Shown: piece by piece, positions 53,947 through 63,295 of the stretch
Layout: each line of letters opens with the position of its first letter
Position numbering within the stretch: position 1 is the stretch's first letter
Assembly: GCA_902621855.1 (NCBI GenBank)
Contig: CACNNQ010000001.1
Coordinates: forward strand, 372,001-436,000
Length of the DNA: 64,000 nucleotides
Direction of reading: 5' to 3'
Source: an uncultured Alphaproteobacteria bacterium
Lineage (GTDB): Bacteria; Pseudomonadota; Alphaproteobacteria; HIMB59; GCA-002718135
Translations under genes and position numbers: made by a program
The notes under the pieces: model-generated
Databases searched by the model: none
What the model saw: the letters and a program-made list of their open reading frames with translations, nothing else
Told to the model about the DNA's origin: nothing

Positions 53947-55557
53947 ATGATTAAAACTACGATAGGGCAATTTGCTAATTCACTAGGATTAAATAAAGAC
54001 GAATATATTCCAAAAGGCAAAGCCTCCTTTTCACTTTTTAAAATTGAAATTTTATCAGGATTGACTGTTGCAATTGCACTCGTCCCAGAAGCAATTGCTT
54101 TTGCATTTGTAGCAGGTGTAACTCCACTATCAGGTTTATATGCAGCTTTTATTGTAGGATTAGTAACTGCAATTTTTGGAGGAAGACCAGGTATGATTTC
54201 GGGTGCTACAGGAGCATTAGCTGTAGTTATGGTATCATTAGTATCGGAACATGGAGTTCAATATTTATTTGCAACGGTAATATTAATGGGAATTTTACAA
54301 TTCCTTGCAGGAATTTTTAAATTAGGAAAATTTATGCGGATGGTTCCTCAACCCGTAATGTTAGGTTTTGTCAATGGTTTGGCTATCGTAATTGGATTAT
54401 CTCAATTACATCAATTTCAAATATATAATTTTGATGGAACATTTACATGGATGTCTGGGGAGGTGCTTACATATTCTTTAGTATTAGTTTTCTTAACCAT
54501 GTTAATCATATGGTACTTACCAAGGGTTACTAAATTTATACCATCTACATTAGCTGCAATACTTCTGGTTACTTTTCTAGTTTTACTTTTAGATTTACCT
54601 GTTCCAAGAGTAGGGGATTTAGCAAGTGTAGCGGGAGGACTTCCAAATTTTTCCATTCCAACAGTTCCACTTAATTTAGATACTTTTTTCATTATCTTTC
54701 CCTATGCAATTATTTTGGCTGCTATTGGATTAATTGAAAGCTTGTTAACTCTTAATCTAGTAGGAGAAATAACAAACAAAAAGGGTGGGACAAGACAAGA
54801 ATGTTTAGCTCAAGGTGTCGCTAATGGTATCACAGGCTTTTTTGGCGGTATGGGTGGTTGTGCTATGATTGGACAATCAATGATAAATGTTAAATCTGGT
54901 GGCAGAACAAGAATTGCTGGCATATCAGCAGCAATTTTTTTACTAATTTTTATTCTTTATACTTCAAATTTAATTGAACTTATTCCTATAGCATCATTAG
55001 TAGGGGTTATGTTTATGGTCGTAATTGGAACATTTGCTTGGAATTCACTAAAATTATTATTTGTTGTTCCTCGTTCGGATGCATTGGTAATTGTGTTAGT
55101 TACTTTAATAACTGTATTAGAAGATTTAGCTGTTGCTGTAGTTGCTGGTGTTATTATTAATGCACTAGTATTTGCATGGAAATCTGCCTCAAGAATTAGA
55201 GCAATTGAGAGAAAGTCAAGAACAGAAAAGGGTGCTAAGGTATATGAAATTGAAGGACCTCTTTTTTTTAGTTCAACTAATAGTTTTTTAGAAATTTTTA
55301 AACCAGCCAAAGATCCTAATTTGGTAATAATAGATTTTGCAAATTCAAAAGTTATTGATCAATCTGCTTTAAAAGCAATTGAGGATATTGCAGAAAGATA
55401 TTCCAAAATAGGTAAACAAGTAAAGTTAAGACATCTTACAAAGGACTGCCACAGCCTTTTAAGAAAAACAGGTCAATTGATAGTTGATAGTGATGATGAT
55501 CCTGATTATGGAATAGCTGTTGACTACGGAGTTAAATTAGGAATTTTTGGTAAATAA
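53947..55557 (+). CDS. SulP-family anion transporter with STAS domain
   Basis: Inner-membrane anion permease of the SLC26/SulP family; bacterial members carry sulfate, bicarbonate, nitrate or dicarboxylates with H+ or Na+. The membrane domain shows LTVAIALVPEAIAFAFVAGV, GLYAAFIVGLVTAIFGGRPG and GGMGGCAMIGQSMINVKSGG. A C-terminal STAS domain begins near YEIEGPLFFSS and contains DFANSKVIDQSALKAIEDIA. The 536 residues are typical. The substrate is not evident, and no sulfur or carbon-fixation genes are adjacent. A 116-base leader precedes it. Confidence 0.93.
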   Translation: MIKTTIGQFANSLGLNKDEYIPKGKASFSLFKIEILSGLTVAIALVPEAIAFAFVAGVTPLSGLYAAFIVGLVTAIFGGRPGMISGATGALAVVMVSLVSEHGVQYLFATVILMGILQFLAGIFKLGKFMRMVPQPVMLGFVNGLAIVIGLSQLHQFQIYNFDGTFTWMSGEVLTYSLVLVFLTMLIIWYLPRVTKFIPSTLAAILLVTFLVLLLDLPVPRVGDLASVAGGLPNFSIPTVPLNLDTFFIIFPYAIILAAIGLIESLLTLNLVGEITNKKGGTRQECLAQGVANGITGFFGGMGGCAMIGQSMINVKSGGRTRIAGISAAIFLLIFILYTSNLIELIPIASLVGVMFMVVIGTFAWNSLKLLFVVPRSDALVIVLVTLITVLEDLAVAVVAGVIINALVFAWKSASRIRAIERKSRTEKGAKVYEIEGPLFFSSTNSFLEIFKPAKDPNLVIIDFANSKVIDQSALKAIEDIAERYSKIGKQVKLRHLTKDCHSLLRKTGQLIVDSDDDPDYGIAVDYGVKLGIFGK

Positions 55558-56013
55558 TTAAAACTCTAATGATCCTTTTATAGAATACTGTAAAATATTT
55601 ACTATCTCGTCAACGTTTTTTGTAACAGCAAGTGCTGCTGCATCAACTTCTTTTAAAGCATGTTGATGTTCATCACTATGCATTATTATGAGAGATTTAT
55701 TCAATGCTGATGCATATCCTGCATCAAAAGCAGCATTCCATTGTTTATATTTCTCACCAAAACGTACTACAACTATATCTGCTTTTTCAATCGAATTTCT
55801 AGTTCGTATAGCATTTATTTTGGCTCCTTTATTATCGTGCCAAAATTTTTTTTCTTCTTTACCGAGTATTTTTACACCCACATCATCTGATAATTCATGA
55901 TTGGTAGTTGGGCTTGAAAATTCTATTTCTAAATTCTTAGATTTACATTTATTTATTATCTCATCTCGCCAATTAGTATGAATTTCACCGGATAAATAAA
56001 CTTTTAATTTCAT
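55558..56013 (-). CDS. ytoQ: YtoQ-family protein
   Basis: Small protein related to nucleoside 2-deoxyribosyltransferases; no reaction is established for this subfamily. The 151 residues carry KVYLSGEIHTNWRDEIINKC near the start, SSPTTNHELSDDVGVKILG, KADIVVVRFGEKYKQWNAAF and DAGYASALNKSLIIMH, as in YtoQ. It ends immediately against the convergent SulP gene (stop codons touch) and follows the methyltransferase by eight bases, so those two minus-strand genes are one transcript. Confidence 0.9.
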   Translation of the reverse strand: MKLKVYLSGEIHTNWRDEIINKCKSKNLEIEFSSPTTNHELSDDVGVKILGKEEKKFWHDNKGAKINAIRTRNSIEKADIVVVRFGEKYKQWNAAFDAGYASALNKSLIIMHSDEHQHALKEVDAAALAVTKNVDEIVNILQYSIKGSLEF

Positions 56014-56021
56014 TTTTTAAA

Positions 56022-56792
56022 TTAACCTAAATATGCTGCAGTTAATACTGGAAAACTTGTAAATCCGAAATTACCTACTTTTTCAGATTTATTTAATTGT
56101 TTTTTCCAATCATCTACTTTGTCTTCTGAAACACCTTGGCTTAAAGCAAACTTACCTAACATAGTTTCATAAAAAATTGCTGGTGAATTATTATCTCTAT
56201 TTGTAATTAAATACGATAAATTTTGAGAACTTATATTTTTATATCCAAGTTTTTTTAATTTACCATTTAAATCAAGTGGAAGCATTTGGTGAAAACAATG
56301 GGCTCTAAACGCCTCATGAATGAGATCATTAATTTCTTTTTCTGGTCCATAAAATTTAAAATAGTCCCAGAGAATTGAGACATTAACAAATTTAGAATTA
56401 TTTTTAGAAATTCTTTTTATTTCTTTTAAAGATGTATCTATATCTTCAATATATTCTAATGTTTGTGTAGCTGTAATTTTATCACATGATGCATCTTCTA
56501 TACTAATATCGTCGGCTGTAGTACATATAAGTTCTACATTATTTTGATCTTTACATTTATCGCTTGCAACATCTAATTGATCTTGACTGGGATCAATTCC
56601 TATTACTTTGCCTTGCTCTCCAACAGATAATGAAATTTCTTCAACTAAATGACCACCACCACATCCAATATCAATAACAGTTTCATCAGTCTCTAAATTT
56701 AATGCATTTACAATAGCTAATCTTCGTGAAACTCCAGCATAACCATTCGCTATTTTTTGTTGAATAATACTAGTTTCATTATCAAATTTCAT
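56022..56792 (-). CDS. Class I SAM-dependent methyltransferase, UbiE-like
   Basis: Methyltransferase of unknown substrate, 256 residues. Motif I is VIDIGCGGGHLVEEISLSVG, followed by an acidic strand end in VIGIDPSQDQLDVASDKC. LICTTADDISIEDASCDKI and TATQTLEYIEDIDTSLKEI form the UbiE-type core. The C-terminal half is not conserved enough to name the substrate. It is divergent from a small membrane protein gene 49 bases away. Confidence 0.88.
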   Translation of the reverse strand: MKFDNETSIIQQKIANGYAGVSRRLAIVNALNLETDETVIDIGCGGGHLVEEISLSVGEQGKVIGIDPSQDQLDVASDKCKDQNNVELICTTADDISIEDASCDKITATQTLEYIEDIDTSLKEIKRISKNNSKFVNVSILWDYFKFYGPEKEINDLIHEAFRAHCFHQMLPLDLNGKLKKLGYKNISSQNLSYLITNRDNNSPAIFYETMLGKFALSQGVSEDKVDDWKKQLNKSEKVGNFGFTSFPVLTAAYLG

Positions 56793-56841
56793 TTTCTTAT
56801 TTTTCTTATATATTTTTTAGTTATATAAAAAATACATATAA

Positions 56842-57252
56842 ATGGAATATCAAATAACAAAAATATTAATTATTTCTTTATTTAGCTCGATATTAATTTC
56901 GTTATTTTTAAACACAAGATACATTATTTTTTTCAAAAAATTTTCAAAAAATAAAAAAATTTTATTAAATTTATTTATTTATTTTTTTTCTTCTTTGACG
57001 TTATTTTTTATTAATTATGTGTTGAGTCTAAATGGATTGACTTCTCTAATAATCTTCAATGCTGCAATCATTACACTTATATACTTTGAATTAGCTCTAT
57101 ATTTAGAAAAAGTTTTTTGGGATGATTTTTTAGGAAATTCACTTCCAAAATCAATCAATATGCTAATTAGTTTCGTTGTAATGATTAATTTTGGTTATTT
57201 TACTCTAATGTTTTACATAAAGATCTTAGATATTGATTATTTTGTCACATAA
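56842..57252 (+). CDS. Small four-helix membrane protein, unknown
   Basis: A 136-residue protein made almost wholly of hydrophobic segments: about 5-25, 40-63, 66-89 and 106-130. Short basic loops (FFKKFSKNKK) separate the first two. I see no catalytic or binding motif and do not recognise a family. It is a stand-alone plus-strand gene between a divergent methyltransferase and the amidotransferase, with an AT-rich 90-base gap after it. Confidence 0.65.
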   Translation: MEYQITKILIISLFSSILISLFLNTRYIIFFKKFSKNKKILLNLFIYFFSSLTLFFINYVLSLNGLTSLIIFNAAIITLIYFELALYLEKVFWDDFLGNSLPKSINMLISFVVMINFGYFTLMFYIKILDIDYFVT

Positions 57253-57342
57253 GTATCAACCTAGAATAATATATAAAATAGTTACAATTTTTATGAAATA
57301 ATATTTTCATATTAATAAAATATTTATTATTAATAAATTTGT

Positions 57343-58041
57343 ATGAATAAGGTTTTGTTTGTATTACATCAAAAAACTTCCGTTCCAGGAGATGTAGGAA
57401 ATAAATTTAGAGATAGGGGATATGTTGCTGAAATATGTAGACCACCTTTAGGCGAAGAACTTCCTTCAAATATCAAACAATATTCAGCTATAGTTGTATT
57501 TGGTGCACCAGGAAGTATAAACGATGAAGATGAATATATAAATAAAGAATTAGAATGGATAAACAAAGTTATAACAACCGACATTCCTTATCTTGGAATT
57601 TGTTTTGGTGCACAGTTACTAGCTAAATGTTTAGGTTCAGAAATAACAACAAATAAAGATGGGCTTTCAGAAATTGGTTTTTATAAAATTGAACCAACTG
57701 AAAATGCAAAAAATCTTTTTAATTCTCAAAAGATTTTTTTTCAATTCCATTCTGAAGGATTTTCTCTTCCTATAGGCTGTGAGTTATTAGCAAGGGGTGA
57801 TATTTTTAATAATCAAGCTTTTAAATATCAAAATTGTTATGCGCTCCAATTTCATCCAGAAGTAAATTTTAAACTTCATATGAGATGGCTGTATTTAGTG
57901 TTATTAAAAAATCCTAAAAAATTATTCGTCAAAGGTGCTCAAAATATATTTGTTCAACTTTATTATCGTTACAAATATAATAAAAATATATCAAATTGGT
58001 TAGATTCATTTTTAGATCAGTATTTTTTAAAAAAAACTTAA
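57343..58041 (+). CDS. Class I glutamine amidotransferase domain protein
   Basis: Stand-alone glutaminase-like protein of the GMP-synthase amidotransferase group. The nucleophile is Cys87 in IPYLGICFGAQLLAKCLGSE, and the His-Glu pair is His170 and Glu172 in ALQFHPEVN. VVFGAPGSINDEDEYINKEL is the usual upstream segment. The 232 residues contain no second domain, so the acceptor is another protein or a gamma-glutamyl compound. A MOSC-domain gene follows 12 bases later. Confidence 0.9.
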   Translation: MNKVLFVLHQKTSVPGDVGNKFRDRGYVAEICRPPLGEELPSNIKQYSAIVVFGAPGSINDEDEYINKELEWINKVITTDIPYLGICFGAQLLAKCLGSEITTNKDGLSEIGFYKIEPTENAKNLFNSQKIFFQFHSEGFSLPIGCELLARGDIFNNQAFKYQNCYALQFHPEVNFKLHMRWLYLVLLKNPKKLFVKGAQNIFVQLYYRYKYNKNISNWLDSFLDQYFLKKT

Positions 58042-58053
58042 ATGTTAATATAA

Positions 58054-58812
58054 GTGAAAATTAAAAACCTATATTTTTCACCTGTAAAATCTCTTTCTTT
58101 CAATAATGTAGTTAACTTAGAGATAATTAAAAATATTGGTATAAAAAATGATCGAATATTTGCTTTCACTAATAATCTTAATCTTAAAGATATAGAATCA
58201 ATAAAAAATAATCCATTAAAACGAGAAATATACAAATTTTTATCATTAAAAAAATATCCTGAATTAAATCAATATAATTTTTTATTAGAAGATAATTTTT
58301 TAATACTAGAATTTGAAAATAAAATCATTTTAAAAACAGATATTGATAATCAACATGAAGTAAAAATCTTATGTAACAAACTTGAGGATATTTTACCAAA
58401 TATAAATAAAATTAATTTATTAAAAGATATTGTGAATCCTTTTTTTGATACAATGCCAAATAAATCAATATCATTAATAAATTTAAACAGTATTAAAGAC
58501 TTTGAAAACCTATCTAATCATCAAGTTGAACATGAACGTTTTAGAGGAAATATATATGTTGAAGATTTAGATAAATGGGAAGAAAGGAAGTTGGTAGGTA
58601 AAGTTTTATCAATCAATGATATAAAATTTAAAGTTATTAAAGAAATTCCCAGATGTTCAGCAACTAATATTAAACCTAAAACTTCTAAAATAAATCTAAA
58701 TATTCCTTTAAACCTAAAAAAAATATACAACCATATAAATTTAGGAATATATTTAGATCCTTTACATGATGGTCAAATAAATAAAGGTGATCTTATAAAA
58801 ATTAATGAATAA
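58054..58812 (+). CDS. MOSC-domain protein
   Basis: Beta-strand protein of the MOSC family, which binds sulfur or molybdenum cofactor through a conserved cysteine. The N-terminal barrel starts IKNLYFSPVKSLSFNNV. FRGNIYVEDLDKWEERKLVG and KEIPRCSATNIKPKT, with the key Cys, are the MOSC core, and LDPLHDGQINKGDLIKI ends it. The start is GTG at 58054. The 252 residues are normal. It overlaps the first ABC permease by eight bases, which ties it to the importer operon. Confidence 0.88.
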   Translation: MKIKNLYFSPVKSLSFNNVVNLEIIKNIGIKNDRIFAFTNNLNLKDIESIKNNPLKREIYKFLSLKKYPELNQYNFLLEDNFLILEFENKIILKTDIDNQHEVKILCNKLEDILPNINKINLLKDIVNPFFDTMPNKSISLINLNSIKDFENLSNHQVEHERFRGNIYVEDLDKWEERKLVGKVLSINDIKFKVIKEIPRCSATNIKPKTSKINLNIPLNLKKIYNHINLGIYLDPLHDGQINKGDLIKINE

Positions 58813-59929
58813 ATTCTTATTAAGTCATTCAGAAAAACTTACAGGCTATCTATTAATTCTTCCTGCTGTTTTAATAATCAGTCTATTTGGAATTTTTCCT
58901 GTTTTTTTTGGAATGTACATGAGTGTGCACAAGTGGAAAGTTTTTAAAGGGAGATTTTTAGGATTTGAGAATTACCAAAGAATACTTGGAGACATACCAG
59001 CTTTTTGGTTATTTGTTTTAGGATTATTATTATTGATATTGAGTTATGGACTGTGGAGTGAATTTAAAAATAAAGTAAAAAATAAAATCTATTTAGCATT
59101 TTTATCCATAGCAATATTAATTATTGGAATGATATTAATTAATATCAACTGGGAAAAAATGCTTTTAACAGGTGATGAAGACTATCTTTACTCTCTTATT
59201 TATACTTTTTATTATTCGTTTTTCACTATAATTTTTGAGGTTGGATTAGGATTAATAATAGCATTTGCTTTGTATCAAAAATTAGCTGGTAAACAATTCT
59301 TTCAAATGATTTTACTATTTCCTTACATTACTCCAGCAGTAATGGGTGCTGCAGTATTTTTTTTAATATTTGGTAAAGCTGAAAATTCTTTTTTAAATCA
59401 ACTAATAGGAATATTTGGTTTTGAGCCTAAAATGTGGTTATTTGATAAAAGACCTATCACCGAAGTTTTATTTGGTATCAAAATAGAAGGTCTACTAGCA
59501 GGACCAAGTTTAGCTCTAATCTCATCAATCATATATGGAATATGGTCTTATACTGGCTACTATGCAATAATTTTACTCGCGGGTTTATCAATTATACCCT
59601 CTGATTTATATGAGGCTGCGAAAGCAGAGGGAGCTAGTAGATGGCAAACATTTATTAAGATTACCATACCACTATTAATGCCTATTATTTTTTTTCTAAT
59701 GTTGACTGGATTTATAAATACCTTTCAAGCTTTCAATAGTATTTTTGTTATGCAAACTTCTTCTGCTGGAGATACAATGGATGTTGTGACAATAGAAATT
59801 TTTGACCATTTTTGGGGCAGGGTGAAATATGGTTATGCTGCTGCTGAAGGAGTAATTTTATTTATACTGCTAAATATTTTAGCAATATCTCAATATGTAA
59901 TTTTTAGAAAAAGGTTAAGTTATGACTAG
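58805..59929 (+). CDS. Sugar-type ABC transporter permease (MalF-like) with an extra N-terminal hairpin
   Basis: Inner-membrane permease of a carbohydrate-type importer. The EAA loop is LYEAAKAEGASRWQTFIKIT followed by IPLLMP. LLFPYITPAVMGAAVFFLIF is also typical. The protein is 374 residues, longer than the usual ~300. The extra part is two hydrophobic segments inserted at about 65-115 between the first helix and the rest of the core. It starts inside the end of the MOSC gene and overlaps its partner permease by eight bases. Confidence 0.9.
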   Translation: MNKFLLSHSEKLTGYLLILPAVLIISLFGIFPVFFGMYMSVHKWKVFKGRFLGFENYQRILGDIPAFWLFVLGLLLLILSYGLWSEFKNKVKNKIYLAFLSIAILIIGMILININWEKMLLTGDEDYLYSLIYTFYYSFFTIIFEVGLGLIIAFALYQKLAGKQFFQMILLFPYITPAVMGAAVFFLIFGKAENSFLNQLIGIFGFEPKMWLFDKRPITEVLFGIKIEGLLAGPSLALISSIIYGIWSYTGYYAIILLAGLSIIPSDLYEAAKAEGASRWQTFIKITIPLLMPIIFFLMLTGFINTFQAFNSIFVMQTSSAGDTMDVVTIEIFDHFWGRVKYGYAAAEGVILFILLNILAISQYVIFRKRLSYD

Positions 59930-60767
59930 AATTATTAATGCAGAAACAAGGATACCTTATTTAATTTTATTAATAGTTTTTATTATTTCAATTTACCCAT
60001 TTTTTTACATGATATCAACATCATTGATGACAGCTGGAGAAGCATCAAATCAATATTTATTTCCAAAAAAATTGATGTTTGAAAATTATTATGAAGTTTG
60101 GACATCTAATAGATTTCAACGTTATACGTTTAATAGTTTAATAATAAGTTCAATAATTGTAATTGGTGTTTTATTAACCAGTATTCCAGCAGCATACTCT
60201 TTTGCTAAAATAGAATTCCCATTTAAAAATATCATATTCTACATGTTGTTAATTTCATTGATGATTCCAGAAATCATTACATTATTACCTCATTTATTAA
60301 TTATTAGAGGGGAAATTATTCCATTGCCATTTGGACCTTCTTGGATGAATAGTCTTCAAGGTTTAACAGTTCCATTTATGGGAAATATTTTTGTAATTTT
60401 CTTATTAAGACAATATTTTAAAAAGATACCAAATGAATTATGGGATGCTGCAAGACTAGATGGATCTTCCCATTTAAATTTCTTACTCAAGGTAGTAATC
60501 CCAATGAGTAAACCTATTATTGTGACAGTCTCTTTATTTACTTTTATTATAGCGTGGAATAGTTTTGCTTGGCCTTTACTTATATTAACTAGAGATGATT
60601 GGTATCCTGTAACAGTTTCTATCTATAGTTTTGTTAGAGAAGTTGGACCTAATTTTAATTTATTGATGGCTGCTTGCTTAATTGCAATTTTCCCAATTTT
60701 AGTATTATACTTTTTTACTCAGAAGTTATTCATAGAAAGTATATCAAACTTTGGATTAAAAGAATAA
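59922..60767 (+). CDS. Sugar-type ABC transporter permease (MalG-like)
   Basis: Second permease of the importer, 281 residues with about six membrane segments. The EAA loop is LWDAARLDGSSHLNFLLKVV followed by IPMSKP. The opening RIPYLILLIVFIISIYPFFY and the stretch FIIAWNSFAWPLLILTRDDW are MalG-like. It directly follows the MalF-like gene. The binding protein comes 69 bases later with its own ribosome binding site. Confidence 0.93.
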   Translation: MTRIINAETRIPYLILLIVFIISIYPFFYMISTSLMTAGEASNQYLFPKKLMFENYYEVWTSNRFQRYTFNSLIISSIIVIGVLLTSIPAAYSFAKIEFPFKNIIFYMLLISLMIPEIITLLPHLLIIRGEIIPLPFGPSWMNSLQGLTVPFMGNIFVIFLLRQYFKKIPNELWDAARLDGSSHLNFLLKVVIPMSKPIIVTVSLFTFIIAWNSFAWPLLILTRDDWYPVTVSIYSFVREVGPNFNLLMAACLIAIFPILVLYFFTQKLFIESISNFGLKE

Positions 60768-60836
60768 ATCAGTAAATTTTTTGTAACAAAACTTTAATTT
60801 TACCTCTATATTGATTAAGTTTTTTACGGGGTGATT

Positions 60837-62171
60837 ATGAAATTTTATAAATATATTTTAGATTTCTTCTTAGCTTCTTTATTTTTTATTTCCTCGCAAT
60901 CATTCGCAATTACTGCACAAGATATTGAAAATGCAGATCCTTCAGGTCAAACTGTTGAATTCTGGGTTCAATATTCAGATGAAAGATTAGATGCAATGAT
61001 GGCAAGAGCTGAAAGATTCGAAGCTGAAACAGGAATAAAAGTTAATATTGTTCACAAAGGACATTATGGGAAAGTTCAATCCGCTATGATGTCTGCTGCT
61101 GGAACAAAAGATATAGCAGATGTTGCAAGAGGTTATGGTAACGCTGCTGCAGATATGTACTTAATTGGCGCTTCAATTGATCAAAATATTTTAGCAAATA
61201 GTAAAAAATGGGGTGTTTCACAAAATGATATAGCAGATTGGGGTGCAAACTGGACTGTTGGCTTTTCACCATATTTTGATGGAAATCCAAAACTTTTACA
61301 TGAAGTTGGAAAATCAATAGAGATCCTTTACTACAATGCAGATTGGTTAAAGGAATTAGGTTTAGACGCTCCTAAAAGTCCTGCTGATTTTGCGGAAGCA
61401 GCATGTGCTGCGACCAATCAAGATTACAGTGGTAAGATGGGTGAAGACGTTCCAAGTTATGGATATGAAATAGATACTGATGCAAGTAACTTTGCAGCAT
61501 GGGTATTTGCTCATGGAGGAGATGTATTTGACTATGATAATGGTCAGTATATTTACAATGGCCCAAAAGCTATTGAAGCTATGGAATTCATTCAAGGTAT
61601 GGCTAATAAAGGATGTGCAATAGTTGCAAGAGGTAAATACACTGATCAGCAATACTTAGGACAAGGTTCTGTTTTATTTGCTGCAGGATCTACTTCTGGT
61701 ATCACTTATTTCCAGAAAGCCATTGAAGAGGGTTACAATGGTAATTGGGATGTAGCTCCATTATCATACACCACTAGTGAACCAGTGCTTAACTTATATG
61801 GCGGTGGTTTAATTATGGGAAACTCAGGCGATGCTGATAGAATGGTAGCGGCATATCAGTGGATGAAATATATTTCTAATACTGAGAACTCAGCAGTTTG
61901 GTCAACTGAAAGTGGATATGGTTTTGTTAGAGCTTCTTCTGCAGATCATCCATTAATTGCTAAAAAAAGAGCTGAATTACCTCAATATGATAAATCATTA
62001 ACAATGGTTCAATACGGAAAAGGTGAGCCATCTGTGCCTGGCTATTATTCAGTTAGAGGTGAGGTTGAAAAAGCTTATGCAGCAATCATTAATGGTGATG
62101 ATATCATTTCAACATTAAATCAATTAAATGAAGATGCTAATGCAATATTAGCTGATGCAACTGAAGAGTAG
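60837..62171 (+). CDS. ABC transporter periplasmic binding protein (carbohydrate type)
   Basis: Solute receptor of the adjacent permeases. A Sec signal (LDFFLASLFFISSQSFA) precedes VEFWVQYSDERLDAMMARAE and FEAETGIKVNIVHKGHYGKV, the opening of COG1653-type sugar-binding proteins. The cluster YGGGLIMGNSGDADRMVAAY near the C-terminus is typical. I chose the ATG at 60837, five bases after GGGGTG; a GTG two codons earlier is part of that ribosome binding site. The substrate is unknown. A strong terminator follows. No ATPase (malK/ugpC type) gene is adjacent. Confidence 0.92.
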   Translation: MKFYKYILDFFLASLFFISSQSFAITAQDIENADPSGQTVEFWVQYSDERLDAMMARAERFEAETGIKVNIVHKGHYGKVQSAMMSAAGTKDIADVARGYGNAAADMYLIGASIDQNILANSKKWGVSQNDIADWGANWTVGFSPYFDGNPKLLHEVGKSIEILYYNADWLKELGLDAPKSPADFAEAACAATNQDYSGKMGEDVPSYGYEIDTDASNFAAWVFAHGGDVFDYDNGQYIYNGPKAIEAMEFIQGMANKGCAIVARGKYTDQQYLGQGSVLFAAGSTSGITYFQKAIEEGYNGNWDVAPLSYTTSEPVLNLYGGGLIMGNSGDADRMVAAYQWMKYISNTENSAVWSTESGYGFVRASSADHPLIAKKRAELPQYDKSLTMVQYGKGEPSVPGYYSVRGEVEKAYAAIINGDDIISTLNQLNEDANAILADATEE

Positions 62172-62192
62172 TTTAATTATTTTACTTTTATT

Positions 62193-62219
62193 AAGGGTGG
62201 TTTATACCACCCTTTTTTT
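62193..62219 (+). terminator. Intrinsic terminator after the binding-protein gene
   Basis: AAGGGTGG (62193-62200) and CCACCCTT (62207-62214) form a perfect 8-bp stem with a six-base loop, followed by a T-tract up to 62219. It ends exactly before the ATG of the next gene at 62220. Confidence 0.93.
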
Positions 62220-62780
62220 ATGATAATTGTTTGTTCTCTTAATGATTTATCTAATGTGTGTGAAAGCATACAGCCCAAATATCTTGTATCAGTAATTGAT
62301 CCAGGATACGCACCAGAAACACCCAAGGGTGTAAAAAATCATTTAAAGTTAGGATTTGACGATATTATTGAAATTAGTAGCAATAATAAAATATTTCGAT
62401 TGAATACTGATGAAATACCACAAATTTTACCTGGCGAAGACCATGTAAATTCAATAGCTAATTTTACTTCCACATATACTTATGATGAAGATATTGTTAT
62501 TCATTGTTGGTGTGGTGTATCGAGATCAATGGCAACAGCTACTTATTTACTATGTAGAGAAAACAAAACTAATATTGAAAATACAATTCAATATATTCGT
62601 AATCTTGCACCACATGCAAACCCAAATAAATTATTGATAAATCACTTTGAAAAGAAATTAAATGTTAACAATCAAATCTCAAACTCATTTTTAAAATTCC
62701 CTTATACTAAAACATACGATTGTTCTTCAAATTTTGCACCAGTTACTTTATTTGATATAAATGACATTCAGAAAAACTAA
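62220..62780 (+). CDS. Protein tyrosine phosphatase-like protein
   Basis: The C-X5-R phosphatase loop is VIHCWCGVSRSMATA, with Cys96 and Arg102. The opening MIIVCSLNDLSNVCESIQPK and the segment DDIIEISS match an alphaproteobacterial family of small dual-specificity-like phosphatases whose substrate is not known. The 186 residues are typical. The ATG directly follows the U-tract of the preceding terminator and there is no Shine-Dalgarno outside that hairpin. Expression would need read-through or a leaderless start. The next gene, apt, starts on the last base of its stop codon. Confidence 0.83.
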   Translation: MIIVCSLNDLSNVCESIQPKYLVSVIDPGYAPETPKGVKNHLKLGFDDIIEISSNNKIFRLNTDEIPQILPGEDHVNSIANFTSTYTYDEDIVIHCWCGVSRSMATATYLLCRENKTNIENTIQYIRNLAPHANPNKLLINHFEKKLNVNNQISNSFLKFPYTKTYDCSSNFAPVTLFDINDIQKN

Positions 62781-63295
62781 TGAAAGAATACGTTCGAACA
62801 ATTGCTAATTATCCTGTTGAAGGAATACAATTCAGAGATATTACAACATTGTTGCAAAATGCAGGACACTTTAAACATGTCATTGATGATATGGTAAAAC
62901 CATGGCAAAATAAAAAAATAGATGCAGTTTTAAGTATAGAATCACGTGGATTTATTATGGCAGGCGCTATAGCTTATTTTTTAAATGCAGCATTTGTTCC
63001 TTTGAGAAAGCCTCATAAACTTCCTTTTGATACTTTCAAAGTCTCATACGACTTAGAATATGGATCAACTGAAATGCATATTCATACGGATGCCTTAGAT
63101 GGTCACAAAGATTTACTAATTATTGATGATCTTTTAGCAACAGGTGGAACCGCACTCGCGGCAGTAGAGTTAATTAAAAATTTTAAAGACAAAAATATTG
63201 TTGGTGCAGGTTTTATAATAAATTTACCAGATTTAAGTGGTGATAAAAAACTAATTGAAAAAGGAATCGAGATACATTCTTTAATGGAGTTTTAA
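62780..63295 (+). CDS. apt: Adenine phosphoribosyltransferase
   Basis: Salvages adenine to AMP with PRPP. The 171 residues include YPVEGIQFRDITTLLQNAGH, SIESRGFIMAGAIAYFL, and the PRPP loop LLIIDDLLATGGTALAAVEL. PLRKPHKLPFDTFKVSYDLE is also a family segment. The ATG overlaps the stop of the preceding phosphatase-like gene by one base, so the two are translationally coupled. A thiolase gene starts directly after the stop. Confidence 0.96.
   Translation: MKEYVRTIANYPVEGIQFRDITTLLQNAGHFKHVIDDMVKPWQNKKIDAVLSIESRGFIMAGAIAYFLNAAFVPLRKPHKLPFDTFKVSYDLEYGSTEMHIHTDALDGHKDLLIIDDLLATGGTALAAVELIKNFKDKNIVGAGFIINLPDLSGDKKLIEKGIEIHSLMEF

Noticed and set aside
61084-61652. Three overlapping minus-strand frames within the sugar-type binding protein gene
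   Set aside because: They are rich in His, Gln and Tyr, have no ribosome binding site, and oppose a well-supported secreted protein.
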